DNA of 45,000 nt from Chrysophaeum taylorii (taxonomy: Eukaryota; Sar; Pelagophyceae; Pelagomonadales; Pelagomonadaceae): positions 1-45,000 of the forward strand of contig JAQMWT010000231.1 in assembly GCA_029834535.1 (NCBI GenBank). The letters run 5' to 3'. The translations under genes were made by a program, and so were the position numbers. The notes beneath the pieces were generated by a model. That model was not told the origin of the DNA. It did not search any database and saw only the letters and a program-made list of their open reading frames with translations. This document shows positions 22,403-33,000 of the stretch, one piece after another. Within the stretch, counting starts at the first letter, position 1. The number at the start of each line of letters is the position of its first letter.

Positions 22403-24113
22403 GCGGGTGCTGTTGGAACAGACGGGGCAGTTCCGGGTCCGAGTGGTGTCCAAACTTTGCGATTTCGTTGAGGGTCGCATAGCGGACGTGGTCTGGAGAG
22501 ATCAGCATCGAGGCGTTGGAGTAGCTCGTGTTGGTTGGGTACGAGCCAGTGACCGAGTAGCACTCGGTGCTTTTCTGAAGCGTGTCTCCGATGTGGCCGA
22601 CATAGTCCGCGTAAGTGGGACGTGCTTTGGACATTATGAGTCCCTTGGGGTCATCGAGAGTAATTCGCCCTCGTGAGTCGATCGCGGCAAAGCCAGGATG
22701 CGAGCGATTCATGTAGTGGACCCAAGTGGACGGGCGCGAGCAGCTGTGAGTGGCGGCCAAGGAGGTGGTGTAGGCGACGACCAGAAAGGCGGTGCCCTTG
22801 GGAACATCCAGGGAATAGGCGTGCGCGGGGAGAAGACTGCGGGTTGGTGTGAACAGTCCAATATCTGAGGGGGCCTGGAGTGTAGGGTGAGGGAAGCGCG
22901 GGGGAAGTAGCCACAGGCGACGGCAGTAGACGGTGCCGGTGATGGCTCCATTCAAATGGCAAGCGCATTTGGACTCTGAGGGATGAAACCAAGCGGCGAG
23001 AGTTGGATGTTGCGACAAGTGATTGTGCAGCAATGTGAAAACCAGGAGATGGGAGATGTACGTCATGGTAGCGTAGGGGGTGCCGTCGGCATCTAGACCG
23101 AGATCCGTGAAGGGCTTGGTGAAGCGTGCAAGCATTTGACAGATGCGGGCATTTTCGGAAATCGAGAGTTTAGAGGCGTTGGCGGGTGCGTAGGGAAAGG
23201 TGGCCTTGTGCTGGTAATAGGCCAAGGTGGAGCGGGGCACGGTGCCACGAAGGGCGGGGTTGGCGATCCAGAGATCGTCGGGGATAGTGTTGCTGGGGTC
23301 CAGAAGTGGAACCATGCTCGGAGGAGATGCTAACCAAGGAGAAGCGTTTTTCTCGAGGTTGTACTCGGTGAGCGGGTGTCGGGCATAGACAGCGAGATAT
23401 CGGGTCTTGCTGATGACGTCGCCAGAGACGGAGGCATTGTAGACACCGGAGTGTCGGAAGTAGCCTAAGCGCTGATAGCATTTGGCGAGTTGGGTGTACT
23501 CGTGATTCGGGGGTTGGGAGGGACGTTCTCGACAATGGCGTATGTCGGGAGCGTGCAGCGAACAACGCGGATTTGTTCTGTGACGAAAAGGTCGGCGGTC
23601 ACCGGAGTGGCGTAGCCGTCGTATTCTTTCATTACACTCAAATGTTGACATGGCAGTGTGAAAACCGCTAAGTCGAAATGGGGTAGTCTGATTTTGCCGG
23701 TTTGCAGAGCGGCATATAAGCTTTCTTAGATCCGAATAATGCTGAGCGTGCGGGAAGAGTTGTTGCGCGCGGGCGCGCATAATAGGGTGAATTTCACAGG
23801 TGACCACGACAGTCATACGGTTGTCGAAGCGTTTGCGAAAAGAGATAAAGCCTTCTTGGTGAAGTCCACCTGCAATAATAGCTGTTTTTAGCGGAGGGGG
23901 TTGTGCTTGCACAGTGAGGTCCGCTGAGCCAGTGAATGCATATTGGACGACAGTACGCGGGAGGCTAATGAGTTCCGATAGGAATATGGAATGATGCTGT
24001 AGCTTAGCAAAATCCAACATTTGGGATTGCGAGCGTGTCTTTGCGACATGCTGTGTGATGTGTGCAAGTTCGTCCTTGAGTGACATTCGTGTTCCGGTGT
24101 GAAAACTAACCAC
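22086..24113 (-). pseudogene. C5-cytosine DNA methyltransferase region of element B
   Basis: Minus-strand frame from 24113. A motif I-like LKTAIIAGGLHQEG (near 23890-23850) is followed by TCEIHPIMRARAQQLFPHA and YSDLRKL, typical of motifs II-III (Glu at 23793-23795). The next part is in the +1 frame: LAVFTLPCQHLS is motif IV with Pro-Cys-Gln at 23645-23653, and YAIVENVPP is motif VI with Glu-Asn-Val at 23522-23530. The original frame then returns with SKTRYLAVYARHPL (motif VIII-like), a long target-recognition region of about 300 residues, HVRYATLNEIAKFG (motif IX-like) and LANAVPHHML (motif X, about 22350-22382). Two compensating frame changes flank 23460-23720. B keeps the canonical PCQ and ENV that A and D have lost or changed. 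It would methylate cytosine in DNA; the target is unknown. Confidence 0.8.
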
Positions 24114-24245
24114 GGCGCGGAATGTTTGCTTGGATGAGACGGCAGGGACAACAGGCCATTGGTTTGGCGATTGGCGATAACTATTGCTGTTTTTCCTATA
24201 AGCGTGTTATAATCGTGGGGATCCGCGGTCGACGTGTTCGTAAGC

Positions 24246-24767
24246 TCAGAAAGATATGGTTCGTGTGGCAATGGCGGGTCGGTTGCCTGGACGTTCAGAG
24301 CTTCGAGCTAAGATGTCGCGATAACCTGTAGACCTTTGCGGAATTGCGGGACGACCAGAAAACAAGATATAGGGCGTAACCCGAGGATTCTTTTTTATCC
24401 TTTGAGGAGAGACCTGCGGCCTGCAAGTACAACAGTTTGACACCGATGAAATGGCTGGTCAAGGTGCCTTTTCCCATACGCATGGTGTGTTCGGGAATCC
24501 GGCGTATGGACTCGGGCACAAAGTGTTGAATTGGCGAGTGAAGCAAAAGGATGTGCCACCGTCAATTAATGAAGTTTCAGTGCCGGGTCCATTGCATCCG
24601 TGCAGCGAGTTAGTCTTCTTTGAGGTCTTTCCTGGAGTGTAAGTGGCACAAAGAAAATCTGCGACTCTGGGTGATATTGTTGATGAGGTCGGGAAATTCG
24701 TCATCGTGAGGCTCGGGGCCTGATTGAGTAAGATGTGGTTGGCGGCACAGGCGTCGTCAGCAACCAT
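24246..24767 (-). pseudogene. Aspartic protease region of element B
   Basis: Minus-strand frame 24767-24459 contains TETSLIDGGTSFCF, the retropepsin active-site motif (D-G/S-G-x-S), with catalytic Asp at 24561-24563. The following frame (24546-24295) gives VKLLYLQAAGLSSK, resembling the hydrophobic second half of Copia proteases. The frame changes between them and before 24767. It would cut the B polyprotein. It lies between the acidic linker and the methyltransferase. Confidence 0.6.
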
Positions 24768-25636
24768 CAGCGAAAAAGCTGACTCTGGTGGAGAGCACGC
24801 ATGTAGTCACTGTGACGTTGTGCGTAGTCTTCGGCGGAATCATCTTCATCGTGGATATCGGGGATGGTGTCGTCGTAGAGGCCCAGCTGTCCATGATCAT
24901 CATAGAAACCGAGAAGGCCTTGGTCATCTTTTTCGTCAGTTTCGCCCTCATCAGGTGTATCATCCTGAGGATCGGACGATAGCACCTGAAGAAACTCCTC
25001 GGCATCGCAATCTGCCTCGGAGAGAAGTATCTCATCGGAGATGGTGGTGATGAGGTTGAGTAGCTTGTTCATGCGCTCGGAGCTGGACGTATGTTGGCGA
25101 CCGGCTTGGCTGAGATTCCGTATAGTTTGGAGCTTGCGACGGACTTCACGAAGGGGGACCTTAAATCGTTGGTCAGGAGTAGATGGCTTGAGTGGATGCG
25201 GTTGGGTTGGAAAGGTATCCTTGCGAAGATGCGGGTGCTCTCGTTTGTCGGGGGTGACTGGAGCAGCACGGGGATTTTGCTTTGTCTTCGTTGGGGTGAC
25301 AGGGGTGGCCTTGGGTTTTGGACTGTCATTGATGTCATAGTACGACGGAGAGCGAGGATTCGGAGGGCTTTTTTGGGGGGGGCTTCTTGGGATGTCGCGT
25401 GAGCTGTTTCTTCCTATAGGCGTGAAGGTGTTGGATGAGATCATTGTCGTCATCTTCATCGAGGTTGGCTTCCGTGAGAAAGACGGCAACAGGGTCGGTG
25501 TCGTCATTGGAGGCTTCATTGGGATCCGGAGGGATGTCGTCTTCAGAGGCGGTGTCTTCTTCCTCGGTGAAGTGGAGGCCATGACGGCGGGAGCGAAGAC
25601 GTGGATTATCCTTGTCCTTAGTCGGCAGACGACCAA
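24767..25636 (-). pseudogene. Gag-pol linker region of element B, acidic and Pro/Lys-rich
   Basis: Open minus-strand frame. The real continuation of gag enters it at the C8A6 run near 25375; upstream residues of this frame are a shadow. Lys/Pro-rich stretches (PRSPPQKSPPNPRS, KATPVTPTKTKQNPRA) are followed by a helical segment and an acidic repeat-like end (LLGFYDDHGQLGLYDD). No domain is recognised. It is probably the C-terminal, RNA-binding and linker part of gag. Confidence 0.5.
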
Positions 25637-26963
25637 AGTCAGTGACGAATCGCGATGGCTTGAAATTGAGGGTGGGATGAGGCTCGAGGTGAGCCCAAAA
25701 GTTGCGCTCAGAGCTGGAGATGACTGTGATGCGAGCGATTAGCTTGGGAAGGTGGTTGATGGCTTCATTGTCTTCGTCGAGTAATAGCGAGTCGTTTGGA
25801 GTACGTAGACAATTCGCAAGACGCGCGAAGCCCTTGGTGTGTGTTGGGGCGCGGGAGTCAAGCAAGCTTGGGGGATACTTGAAGCGTAGGAGTTGGTGGA
25901 TTTCCTCGAGGATCTTATCGTCGGAAAGTTGGAGAGAGGCGTCGTTGGTGATTTGGCGGAGTTGCTGCTGAACATGGCGCATATAGTCGATATAATGCGC
26001 AGGCTCGTGGATCTCCGGGTTGAACGGCGTGTCCAGGAAGGCATTATAGACATAATGCGCATGGTGGACGTGGTTCTGGCCCGTGTGCTTGTCGAGTGCG
26101 AGGCGAACTTGGAGTACGAATTCGAGTCCTATCGGATGGGAAGATCCGAGTGCGTCAATTTCGTCGTATGCTGGGTGCTTTACGGAGTCGCTACCGGCAT
26201 GCAGGAAACGGCGAAAGAGGGGACGCACGGTCTCGCGGAGGTACACGATGAAGTCGGCTTCTTTTCCTTGGAGGTGGTGTTACGTGATCGGATACAACTT
26301 GCCTTTCGTCATATCGGTCGGGTCCTTGTCTTGGTCTTTAAGTTCTTGGAGCTTTGGCTCGTAGACGTTCTCCAAGAAGTGTTTGCCGAACTTGCGGTAA
26401 GTACCCTTGTAGTAGACGTAACGGCCTTGGAAATCTTGCGTGTTCCCGGCGGTATAGTGGTTGTCGGGATCCTTATCGTATTCCTTGATGCAGTGGCTGA
26501 GAAGAACGTCAGCGAGATCGTTATATCCGCGCAAGACGGATTCCCACGTGTAGAAGCCCTGCAGAAAGTATTGTGTTGTGCCTGTTTCAGCCATTTGATC
26601 TTCGACGAACAGCTGCATGACACGAAACGAAAGCATTTGGGGCGTGACTTGCGCGGAGTCCATTGACTTGAGGACGGCGCTATGTGGGTCACTAAAGGTG
26701 TTAGCCTTGGTCTTGGGGTCTTGTTGAGCTGGAGGGGGGGGTGGAGCCGCAGCAGCGACTGCACGTGGTGGTTCCTGCATGGCATTAACTCGCGATTCGA
26801 GTGCTTGGAAGCGAGCGTCGTTGTCTTGTTTTTGTGCTGCCATCTCCCTTTGATGCCGAGCTTCGTGCGCTTGAGCTTGTTGGTGCATGTCTCTTTGGTA
26901 CTTGGCTTCTAAGCGAGCTTCTTGTTCTCTTATCTCATTTTGGAGGTCTTGATTGGTTGGCAT
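25335..26963 (-). pseudogene. Gag of element B, one in-frame TAA
   Basis: ATG at 26961-26963 (MPTNQDLQNEIREQEARLEA) begins a clear N-terminal coiled coil to about residue 70, then a Pro/Ala-rich spacer and a helical core. TAA at 26280-26282 splits the frame, which continues to 25335. A longer start at 27047 is open but lies in leader sequence next to the LTR. The second half has HHAHYVYNAFLDTPFNPE and an acidic tail (EEEDTASEDDIPPDPNE) ending in Lys/Pro. It follows the 5' LTR by about 90 bp, the expected gag position. It is unlike the gag of D and F. Confidence 0.68.
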
Positions 26964-26999
26964 TTTGCTTGGGTTCAGGAACGACAGCGAGCGGCGGGA

Positions 27000-27053
27000 C
27001 TCTTCTGGAAATCCTGGGGCTCTGCTGATACCGGGACTGGTGCCCAATACCTA
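27000..27053 (-). promoter_or_regulatory. Leader after the 5' LTR of B, possible primer-binding site
   Basis: On the minus strand the LTR end is followed by tattgggcaccagtcccggt and then atcagcagagcc. Copia elements often use a TGGTATCAGAGC-type site complementary to initiator tRNA-Met; here the related string is shifted about 22 bp from the LTR and has an insertion. E has a similar leader (ttggacccagtcaggtac) at the same distance, which supports a shared function. Confidence 0.35.
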
Positions 27054-27248
27054 CAGAACAGTAATTTCTACTGTGCTACCCGTCTGCAGAGCGAGAGAGC
27101 AGTGATAGTCTGCCCTCGAATCTGTCTCCTAGAACGAGGACAGCCGGCGTGAATAACACAGCGTTTCTTAAATCAAAAAGTGCTAAAGTTAAGGGAACTA
27201 ACCCTAGAGTGGGGGGTAATAACCCTAATTCGGATTTTCTATCTCTAG
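27054..27248 (-). repeat. 5' LTR of element B
   Basis: Matches 17590-17788. The plus-strand end tttctatctctag is followed by the target duplication tctt (27249-27252). It contains a G-run and two actaaccctaa-like stretches shared with the E LTR. Confidence 0.88.
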
Positions 27249-27252
27249 TCTT

Positions 27253-27763
27253 ATATACTTATTTCAACCACGAGAGCATGAACAAAACCGCTCTAGAGGC
27301 CTGGCCAGCCATTACCAAGGTATACAACAAACATTATCATCCCAACAAAACGAGAGCGATCATGCTCATCACGTTTAACCTTTATGAGACAGTGTCCTCT
27401 AAGGATGTCTCGTACTTGAAACAGCAATTTAACGCTGCTGTGTATAATCCTGACTGGTATGTACATGTTTTCATTGAACGTGTGCAGTCTTTCAGACATC
27501 TCTCGTTTCAACTTCACCAGGAGGAAACTAGTCTTCAATTTGATTCTTCCACGTTGTACAGGAAAGTTTATGAGGAGATTTACAAACACTTCGCGAATAA
27601 TACCAGCACCAACCGATATGACAGAGGTTGGGTCGAATGGTGTGTCATGTATGAGACTCGCACATCCCCTAGAGCTCAATCGGAAGCCAACAGACTTTGC
27701 CACCCGTCCAATTCCGCTCGCATTCTTGAGTTCGCGCTCGACCTATATAACTCCGTATATAAT
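27253..27763 (+). pseudogene. Gag of element D, middle part
   Basis: Open plus-strand frame with YFNHESMNKTALEAWPAI, HYHPNKTRA, LYETVSSKDVSYLKQQFN, DWYVHVFIERVQSF, VYEEIYKHF and WVEWCVMYETR. Each aligns in order with the F gag (FFNHESVNKPALAIW, STHPNKN, YESVSS, NWYAHAFVEELLAF, HEEIYKNY, LEWCKLFETR). This stretch is undamaged between the B insertion and the retroposon at 27764. Confidence 0.78.
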
Positions 27764-28158
27764 AAACTAAACTAACTTCATACCTCTCCCGAGCATGGGA
27801 GCCAGGCCGGACAGGCAGGAGCCGGTCCGGAATCACAGAGGAAAATCACGCAGTTGGGGCTGAGGCGAGGGACGAGGACTCGTTGATGACGGACCGCCAC
27901 TGCGCGCGGTCTTGTGCGAAGTCGTGCAAAAGCGTCGCAGGCCGCAAACGTGTTGGTCCACGAACAATCGACCTGTCCGTCGCGTTCTGCCCAACCGAGC
28001 GAACCCCATCCCAGCGCGGACTTTCCGGGTGCTAACCGGCCAGCCCGGGAGGCGAGCAGGCACCGTCTCACTCCGGGACGGCCGGGGCCGCCGCAGGGAG
28101 CAAGCGTGTTAGGCGCCGTCCTCCATCGCAACCAACGGTTAGCGATCGCAGGGTTAGA
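27764..28158 (-). mobile_element. SINE-like retroposon, full-length copy 2
   Basis: Minus orientation, same family as 16139-16530. The flanking duplication tatataat is at 27756-27763 and 28159-28166 (8 bp; one more base may be mutated). The tail is degenerate (aaactaaactaac). It splits the D gag, whose frame continues after the second duplication copy. Confidence 0.85.
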
Positions 28159-29156
28159 TATATAATGCGGAGGACAAAAGGCGACTTGAACCTCCTGTCT
28201 CTAGGATTCCCTACGTGGAGGGTCTATCTACACACCAGAGTCCTATAATTATACTAACTCAACTGCGGGACACCACGGACGCTGAACTTGACCATACTGC
28301 ACAGGTGTTTGCCACACTTACTGCCGCATCGTCTGGACCGTCGAAACCCCATTTTAACGCTAGACGACTCAGGAACACGAAAGACGCAAGTCAGCCGTTC
28401 TCTCGCAATGACCTTAGTTACTATGGACCTGGTGACTCTTGCGTCGCCAAATCACGTGGTCTTGGTCAATCTAATGATCGACCCGTCTATCCTCGAACTT
28501 TCGATCGCTCTGCCCGATCTGACATGAAATTGCTCCATCGCACCAAGCACACTATGCTTGCCCTCAAAGAACAATGCAGAGAACTCTCCAAACATGCTTC
28601 GCAGAACGCTACTACTTCGCAATTGCAAGATAATATCAATAAGATGTTCGAGACACTACTACAGTCTGCAGACATTATAGCAACTACCACTTCGGACGAT
28701 AACGCGGATCTTCTTCGCATTGATGAGCAACTCCAGTATGCCGAAGACCTCGTGCGGGACACTCTCCCACATCTGCTTTCGACCGAAATCTCGTTAAACT
28801 ATGGGTCAGGACAACTTACCGAGTCTGGACCCAACGCTACTCTTCCCACTGACTCTGATGGTCCTTCTCACGCCATTTCTGCCGAGTCGGTGAACTTTAC
28901 TGAAGCTGCCATTGCCCAGCTTTAGCCGGAGCAGCTAAATCGGCTATCCTCTCGTGTGACAGCAGCGATGTGCCGCCACAGCACGACGCAACCTACAATA
29001 CATTCGAACAGCCGTCCCTTAACTCAACCGACAACCGCTGATCTCTCGCCTTTTGATCTTGAAAGTGGATTAGGTGTTGACAATGACGACTCCCCCTGTC
29101 GTCCCTGTCACATTTACTCATGTCATTATCACGTCCAAGTTGTTAAACCAGCCTAA
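28159..29156 (+). pseudogene. Gag of element D, C-terminal part, with candidate cleavage site
   Basis: The frame from 28215 continues the gag: HFNARRLRNTKDASQ, DLSYYGPGDS and NDRPVYPRTF align with the F gag. Helical segments follow, then STEISLNYGSGQ at about 28778-28814, one of three copies of a likely protease site. TAG at 28923-28925 interrupts, but the same frame stays open to 29156. The protease then follows in the next frame (+1). No CCHC zinc knuckle is seen. Confidence 0.68.
28778..28808 (+). other. Candidate polyprotein cleavage site 1 (gag/protease side)
   Basis: Encodes STEISLNYGS. The DNA core is tcgttaaacta. Near-identical peptides occur at 39901-39931 and 42048-42079. Retroviral and Copia proteases often cut at hydrophobic or aromatic residues such as Tyr-Pro or Tyr-Gly, so Tyr-Gly is the likely scissile bond by analogy. 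Confidence 0.55.
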
Positions 29157-29159
29157 TTT

Positions 29160-29460
29160 GTATGCAGCTAGCATCCCTTCTACCAGTGTCCACAGCGAAA
29201 ATGCCTTTCTTACCAAGTATATGAAGGAACATAACCTCCCCCTCCACTTTCAATTTCTCTACTTAGATAGTTGCGCTTCCATCTCGCTCATGACGACTTT
29301 TGATTTTGAAATCCCTAAGCATATTGTACCAATCGACCCTAAAAGCGCCCCTGTTGTCCAAATCGCCACAGGCCAACAACAAGTTTCACACATCATGCTA
29401 ACTAAGGACATTGTATCTCCTCTACCGGATCACCCAGGTGTCGGTTACGTGAAAAACTGA
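29160..29460 (+). pseudogene. Aspartic protease of element D
   Basis: Plus-strand frame containing FLYLDSCASISLMTTFDF, the Copia protease active site LDSGAS with Gly changed to Cys (catalytic Asp at 29266-29268). It then has VVQIATGQQQVSHI, matching the variable-substrate ANG...V stretch of Copia proteases, and ends at TGA 29458-29460. The Cys replacement and early stop suggest loss of function. It lies directly after gag, as expected. Confidence 0.7.
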
Positions 29461-29807
29461 CTACGCTCTCTTCCTCAAACCTGTGAAAGGACGGCATCTT
29501 TTCATTTTGAGTGCACCAAGTGGAATAAGGCTCAACTTACTGTCACGCTTAACGACAGTGATCAACCAAGTTTGTCCAATCTCACCAGCCTTATGGACAA
29601 GGATGTCAAGGTACCCATTCACTTGGTCGATCACGACTTACCAGCATTACCTTGCTTACCCTATGAGCTTGCACGTGACAGAAACATGGAATTACGCTCA
29701 CTGGCTTTTCCGCTTAAAAGGTGCAATGAGAATCGTGACCTGTGTCACTACTATGCTTATATTCTCAATAAATTACCTTCACGTCCTTGGCTCCGTCCAT
29801 TACTACT
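29461..29807 (+). pseudogene. Protease C-terminus and linker of D up to the E insertion
   Basis: The frame at 29572-29807 (VKVPIHLVDHDLPALPCLPY ...) is open across the junction with the E LTR, and the sequence continues in frame after the duplicated target at 38375 (NLRIRNN). No domain is recognised. Confidence 0.5.
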
Positions 29808-29992
29808 TAGAGAACAGTAAAAATCACTGTGCCTCTGGTAGAGAATGATGGCAGTGGTAGTGCCACCCTATTGCCCTGTCTCTAACGACACAAAGAGCGG
29901 CACGGTGTTCGACACCGCGATTTTATTGCTGATTGGGTGTGAGTGTGATAGGAGGGGGGGGTACTAACCCTAAATCAAATTTCTATCTGTAC
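29808..29992 (-). repeat. 3' LTR of element E
   Basis: On the plus strand it runs from tagagaacagtaaaaatcac to aatttctatctgtac. It has high similarity to 38191-38374, with differences mainly in the G-run and a few substitutions. On the minus strand an AATAAA polyadenylation signal (29920-29927) is kept in both LTRs. Confidence 0.9.
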
Positions 29993-30000
29993 GCCCTCGC

Positions 30001-33000
30001 AGATTGAACTCGGTGATGAGCGAAATCTGGAACAAACAAAACAAATGTCTGGCCAAAGACAACGAGAGGTTGAGTTGTGAAGTGTTTTGTGATGAGTCAT
30101 GTGATGAGAAATGTGCGAAGTGCACGAGCGAGATAGAGTAGAGCGGAGTAGCAGGGGAGTGTAAGTGAGAAAGGAGAAAGAGCGCAAAGTAGAACGTGGA
30201 ATAGGTTAAAAGTGGAAACAAAGTGAAAAGGAGAATGCAAGAAGAGGAGGCAACTAAGCTGAAAGGGAAAAGCATCGATCATAAAGAAGGGGGAACGTGA
30301 AAGAAGATGCTAAATGGGCTAAGCTTGAACGTGGCGATTACAGTACTAGAGATCAGATCATCATCTTGTTCAGTGACTGATGAAATAAGGATTGTAATGA
30401 CAACATCGTGGAGAATAAGTGAGTGTACTAGTGTCATCGTTGAATACGAGAGTCGCATGCATTAAGTCGTAGGTGTTCCATGATATAGGATGACTGTGCG
30501 TGCGGGTGGATAAATCCCAAGTGGCTGAGGGATCCTCGTAGTAGAGCGGGTGGTCTAATGGATAACAATGCAGGGATCATGGGTCAGGCGGTCGTGAAGT
30601 GTACAGCAGACCAGTGATTGATCGAAAGGCGAATAGTGAGAGTGACCATAGGAATGACATTCGATTGTGACTAAAGTTGGGCTATTAAGGGTGCGACGAT
30701 GTGACTGAGCGGCAGCGTTGTCCCATGAAGAGATACGTTCATTTAACCGAGTCGGTTTCGACATGGTAAAGAAATCGTCGTTGCGATAGCGAGTAGCGCG
30801 GAGCTGTTCCTGGAAGATGAGAGAACCAGAATTGCCTGTCACATACGTGTCGAAGCTGTCGTCCTGAGTGTAGCGTGGGGCAGCCGAAGCTAAACTATGA
30901 GCGTCTAAAATAACGTGCGAATAACCATCGTGTGACGTTGATATCGGGATAAAGTGGTCTGGGGGTGGCCAATAAATATGAAACAATTCTAAAGATAATT
31001 TTGCGATGCTAGAGTTTTGTCGTTAGTCCTGAGTTTTGGTTGTAGACCTGGAATTGTGGTCTGGTGGAGGTTGCCATTTGCTATCATCAAAAGATGATTG
31101 GACTGAGACGGAGGTTCGTGGGCGTATCGCGTATGATGGTGGATGCAGGCGTGTGTCCTGTGCAGAAGAGTCGGTGCCCTGTGCAGAAGAGTCGGGCAAC
31201 CGGAATAAATGCCTGAAGGCGATGGACTGTGCGAAGACATTGTCCTTGCCTGGGGGAGAGCCGACTTCGAAAGTATGGTCGGAGTCGCATCTTTCGTGTT
31301 CTATTCGGCAAAGTAGTCCTGGGTCGTGACAATCGACGGATCCAGAATTCATTTCATGTCCGGAGTCGTTTTCACCAGAATCAAACTTCCCTTGATGTAC
31401 AAGCGCGAGTGAGCGCGGTGCATCCCTGGTGAATTGTGCTGTGACTGAGAGTTGAGACATTCGACAGAAGGTTGTTGTCGATATGCGAGAGCTGTACAGT
31501 ATATAACGTGTTGGGAGCGTATGTTTCAAGCGAGAATTAATCTGTGGACGGGAGATGACCGCAGAGTGAATATGATGTGAGACAATGGCCATAGTGCGAG
31601 GACTGTCCAATAAGGAGTCATGCGAGACTGTGGCTGGAAGCGAGTGTGCGGGAATAAAGGAAGAGATAGGCATGGCAATTGACTTCCCTTGATTCGCAAC
31701 TCAACTGGGTGGGGCTAGCGGTGTGCGGCAGTGACATTCGGTAGAATGCTGGAAGCAGTGCGCGCGTCCAACCTGTGGAGATTGGGGGTTGTCCTCGCGG
31801 GTGCTACGGAAAATGTCGACTGGGTGCGAATCGCAATGGCGGCTGTTGGGCTCAGAGTTCTGCAAGATCGAACCTGCAGCGTGAACGGAGAGGAGTGAGC
31901 CGGGTGCGTCATACGAGCGTAACATGCGAGTGCAGTCTGAGCTGTGTCCGAAGCAGAATTCTGACCGTAATGTCGACAGATGCGAAACGTGAACAGAGCT
32001 GGGCGAGGATATCGCGTGAAGTCGTGCTGTAACCGAACCATAGAGGTGCAGAACTTCAACGTCACGCATAGTGCTGGGAGGGACGTTAAAGAGGCGAGCA
32101 AAGGACTCTGCGTGCGGCCGTCATTTAGTGGCGGGCTTTTGTTGTGCGAGTTTGGCGATAACTGCGACATGTGGCGTTGGCATGACAGAACTTCATTTGC
32201 ATATGGCAGCACACAGGATGAAATCGAGCGAGCTGGAACTTGAAAGGTGTGACCTGCAAGAGACTGATGGAAGAGCGTGGGAGGTTCGGAATTGCATTGA
32301 TGACGAAACTTAGTGTCATCACGAATCGTCACGAATTGAATCGTCGAGAGTCGCGTCGAAGCGGGGAGGGACGACGAGTGCTCATCAGGTCTTGTCGTGT
32401 GACAGAGGTCCTTATGAAGAGGGACTTCAGTACACGCCTTGAAGTGAGTTCCGATGTAGCCAGAGTACCCATAGATAGCGTGGCTGACACGAGTCGTAAC
32501 GGGCCTTGTCGGCGGGGGAAAAAGAATGCGCCCTCGTAATTTGAACTTGGTGAAACCTTAGAATTGCCGGTGAGGCTGAGAGACCGTGGTTGCGGAACGA
32601 GCGCAGAGCCGGGCGGCGGTCGGAGGGGGCGCGGTAGCGGTGACGGAGACGACAGTGTTGTGCTTATCCTGAACCAAAAGGTGTTCGGGCATCGTACTGT
32701 GCAACAAGCCAGCGTGCATCTCAGTTGACTGTGAGTGTACCATGAGGATGGCGCAATGTTGGTAGTTTAAACCGAGAGGGGCGGTGAGCGTGTCGTCGCG
32801 AGTGCGCAGGAGCCTGTACGGTGTCTGGGCTGTAATCGGAGTATGACGTATGGCGTCATACAAGGCGATGGGAACTGAATCAGACGTGATAGAGCTGGCA
32901 AACAGTGCGGTGAGCAGCATGTCGGGGGTGACGCTCAGAGATGAGGGTGGAACGCAGTCCACGTGGATCTTTGTTGCCGTATATGGCAGTACCACGAGCG

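Larger units (their letters stand above)
17590..27248 (-). mobile_element. Complete Copia-like LTR retrotransposon B with DNA methyltransferase
   Basis: About 9.66 kb, minus strand, bounded by LTRs of about 195 bp and a 4-bp target duplication tctt (17586-17589 and 27249-27252). Gene order is gag, acidic linker, protease, methyltransferase, integrase, RT, RNase H. It lies in the gag of D. Several in-frame stops and frameshifts (26280, about 25375, 24767, 23720-23460, 21495, about 20500) suggest an old copy, although RT/RNase H is open throughout. Confidence 0.88.
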
